Positions 61,501-64,000 of a stretch of 64,000 nucleotides of DNA are shown here, in pieces. The position numbers and the translations under genes were made by a program. The notes below the pieces were generated by a model. That model worked only from the letters and a program-made list of their open reading frames with translations, was not told the DNA's origin and did not search any database. Source of the DNA: Karalla daura. Lineage: Eukaryota > Chordata > Actinopteri > Chaetodontiformes > Leiognathidae. The number at the start of each line of letters is the position of its first letter. The stretch's first letter is position 1. Location of the stretch: contig CM055190.1 in NCBI GenBank assembly GCA_029224185.1, positions 15,627,320 through 15,691,319 of the forward strand, read 5' to 3'.

Positions 61501-62793
61501 TGCCCGCCCGCCCGCCACCGAGGCCAGGACCATCTGCGCACTACGTTTGAATCAGACTCTTTGAAGCGGCAGCTATTTTAAAAAGCGGAAAACACAACAT
61601 GCATATGCAAATGATGGGATGGGGGGTGGGGTGATGAGCATGATGCTCCTCAAATGTCTCGCCTATGTGATGCTGTCGTCCAGCTTTTCTGTGCAACCTT
61701 GACGTAATAACAGACTTCAATGTCGCTGACAAGCGGGACGTCTTTTGCTTGGAGTGTGATGAAGGGGAACTAGTCTGTTTCCAAGTGTGTGTGTTTTTTT
61801 TCTTGGTGCTCTTAAAGAGAGTTGCTTTACAACGCATGTCAGTGTCTGTTAATGCCCGACTGGCAGAAGCTAATATGCAAGGGACCCCTGTTTCAACTCA
61901 CTCACACATGCACAAAAACACTAGTTCCAGAACACGAAGGTTGAAGAGTCATGCCAAAGGGCACTCGGGACATAGACTGTGGAGGGAACCGAGACTATTC
62001 TCTCATTACTGGGCGACCGCTGCAGACACGGCCTCGCGTACGCTTAAGTAAGAGAAAAAGTCTCCGATACGATCACATCAACGCTTCCTGAAGGGAGTCA
62101 GAAAGTGTCGCATTACTTCACAGCGAAAGTCCCAATCTTAAAAACCTGTTCAACTCGGGTCAAAGCCGACACACATGAAACAAATTTTGAGAAGTTTCTG
62201 TTGATTTTCTGTATTTGCCCTGTTTTTTCTCAACTCAAATCCTTGTGAACATCACAAGTTCCTAACCTCCATTTGGTATTAATAGCCAGGAGGCATCGTT
62301 TAGATGTTATGACTAACAAATCTTCATATGAGACATACTGTTTATCAACGATGGTTGGATGTTATTTTTTGCAACTGGTGAGAAAATGTAAACGGCTTTA
62401 AAGCAGGTCCTTGTTACAAGCCATACATACCAAATGGGAGTTTAAAACATTCACATTGATTTGATTTGCCTGAGGTTTAGCTGCAAATCCTTGCGTTGTT
62501 ATCTCTGTAGGAGGGTCCATACGCCATAAAGACAGCGGCGGCTCTCCACATACGGAGGTCACATATGTACGGCTCCGTCAGCTGAGGAGCAGCAGTTCAG
62601 CTGTGCACGGGGTTGATGGGCTGTCACTGTAACATCATCAGGAAATGTTCTAATGGACTTTTGACCCTCTTTGTTTCACCTCATCAACTGCCGCTGAAAG
62701 CTTTAACCTCTCTGTCTGCTGCCACTCATTCTGCCTGTCCGCACTCCTCTGAAAACGGTCACGGGGTCGTCCAGCCCTGGCATGCTGTGCCTG

Positions 62794-62798
62794 CGTGT

Positions 62799-62846
<48 letters not shown>
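62794..62846. repeat. (GT)n followed by a run of 34 G
   Basis: A TG tract leads directly into 34 consecutive G residues (62813-62846). Very long G runs are both quadruplex-forming and error-prone in sequencing, so the length is uncertain. Confidence 0.85.
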
Positions 62847-63401
62847 CGAAGAGGCCCAGAGATAACTGTAAATTAGCCCTGTGCGGCCGGTGGCCCTTTG
62901 ATAATGTGCAAACAGCAAGCGCGTGAAATGCTAAGCCCTGGCTTGGCTGTCGGTTTCACTCCACGCAGTGACGGTCCGATCGACCATGACCTGATGAGAC
63001 CTGATGAGAAATTGTCCGTTTTCCCCCTTTTTTGTTTTGCGGCTGCTAGCCGGCCCTGCCCGAGGAGGGACTCCGTTAAGCCATCTCGTCGGTTTCAGCC
63101 AGAGGAAGACGAACAACACACTCGCTGACCTCATGTTCTCGCCGCTGCCTTTGACATCAGCGCATAGTTTGGTGAAAACATTAAAGACGGACATCATTCT
63201 TGCTGTGGCCCTCCGGGACTTGTCGATTTATTTATTTATTTATTTATTTATTTACTCGCTCACGCGAATCATTAGCAGATGTCTGCGAGAGAGGACCTCT
63301 CCCTCTTCTGGGCGTTACGTAAGGGGGTTCAGCTGTGGTCTTCTGTCCCCTTGCTCACCCTGACCCATTGATTCAGCAGCTCATGCAGTCCCTGCTTCCT
63401 T

Positions 63402-63460
63402 CTCTCTCTCTCTCTCTCCCTCTCTCCCTCCCTCCCTCTCTCTCTCTCTCTCCTCCTGTC
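63402..63460. repeat. (CT)n / (CCCT)n pyrimidine tract
   Basis: About 59 bases of almost pure C/T, mirror-repeat in character; a (TTTA)n tract lies nearby at about 63222-63254. Confidence 0.9.
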
Positions 63461-64000
63461 TCTCTCTGCTGCCCCCACGTGGCAGATATCTGCTACACCT
63501 AGCGGCGCCACCTCCAACCCCGGCTGCCCTGCCTCTTGCTTCCCCCTCGTCGTCCCCGCCGAGCTGTTTACCGCATATTTCTCTGTGTGTGCGTTTCTTT
63601 AGTCCCAGTGTGACGCAACGTGCGAGAACCTCGGTCAATTGTCGCGGCACAGGGCCGCTAATGTGCGTCCGGCAGACAGGCGATGTGTGTCTCCGGGCCG
63701 GCCACGCTTTGGCGCCTGCTCCCGGATTAGTGGGAGTTAAGGAGCTGCTGTCCATCGGAGAAGCTGCCTGCGCTGATCTAATCAACTCCACCCATATTAA
63801 GCTGCTTTGCCACAAGGGCCTCTGCTGTCTGAGGAGGCCGAGGAGGAAGAGCGGGAGAAGAACAGAGTGACGGAGGCAGCCTCAGGAAAGCGGGCTAAAT
63901 CAATTAAAGCCCCTGATTACGACCAATTCAACCAGGCCAATGTGGGCGGGGGAGGGACCCCGCGGGCTGCTCCTGTGTGCAGCTAATGCGACCTGTCTCA

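Larger units (their letters stand above)
61046..64000 (+). other. CSK intron 4, incomplete
   Basis: Starts with donor GTAAGT at 61046 and is cut by the window edge. It holds a GT-rich tract (61439-61500), a GT run followed by 34 G (62794-62846), a TTTA repeat (about 63222-63254) and a CT-rich tract (63402-63460). The last 700 bp are GC-richer. I found no sequence for the expected SH2 start WFHG in any frame. Confidence 0.7.

Noticed and set aside
61046..64000. Search for the CSK SH2 exon
   Set aside because: No frame gives the expected WFHG-type start or the FLVRES motif, so the exon must lie beyond the window.
1..64000. CRISPR arrays, tRNA genes, rRNA genes, bacterial or viral sequence
   Set aside because: No spaced direct-repeat arrays, no intact cloverleaf, no rRNA segments and no viral genes were seen. 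The tRNA-like boxes belong to decayed interspersed repeats.

Overview
The window is nuclear DNA from a vertebrate, almost certainly a ray-finned (teleost) fish, probably a percomorph. The evidence is: intron-containing genes with GT-AG junctions, large AT-rich introns full of microsatellites, fish-type interspersed repeats, and a complete CYP1A gene encoding exactly 521 residues, the usual teleost length. There is no prokaryotic content; most open reading frames here are chance frames in introns and intergenic DNA.

Three genes lie head to tail on the + strand. (1) CYP1A, the aryl-hydrocarbon-inducible cytochrome P450, has a TATA promoter at 9412, a noncoding exon 1 and six coding exons (9985-12314). 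Its upstream 9.4 kb has no recognisable gene but many dioxin-response-element-like motifs. (2) EDC3, the enhancer of mRNA decapping, starts about 150 bp after the CYP1A poly(A) signals. It has a noncoding exon 1 (ending 13326) and six coding exons between 14222 and 28811, encoding 476 residues (LSm, FDF and YjeF_N parts). (3) CSK, the C-terminal Src kinase, has a likely NRF1-type CpG promoter near 32.0 kb, a noncoding exon 1 ending at 32295, a first intron of about 26 kb and three visible coding exons (58227-61045) covering the SH3 domain. The SH2 and kinase exons lie beyond the right edge.

Layout: 1-9.4 kb upstream intergenic/regulatory DNA; 9.4-13.05 kb CYP1A; 13.16-about 29.8 (or 30.3) kb EDC3, including a CpG-rich patch inside intron 3 (19.24-20.06 kb); 30-32 kb AT-rich intergenic DNA; 32-64 kb CSK, mostly its first intron with clustered tRNA-like repeat copies, microsatellites, long homopolymers and several CpG-rich patches.

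The genes do not form a pathway: CYP1A oxidises planar aromatic compounds at the ER, EDC3 acts in cytoplasmic mRNA decapping and P-bodies, and CSK inhibits Src-family kinases. Their linkage is old vertebrate synteny, but the order differs from the human locus as I remember it. I found no clear candidate for a new biological system. The best leads are the distribution of response elements upstream of CYP1A, the very short CYP1A-EDC3 gap, the intronic CpG islands and the upstream ORFs of CSK.
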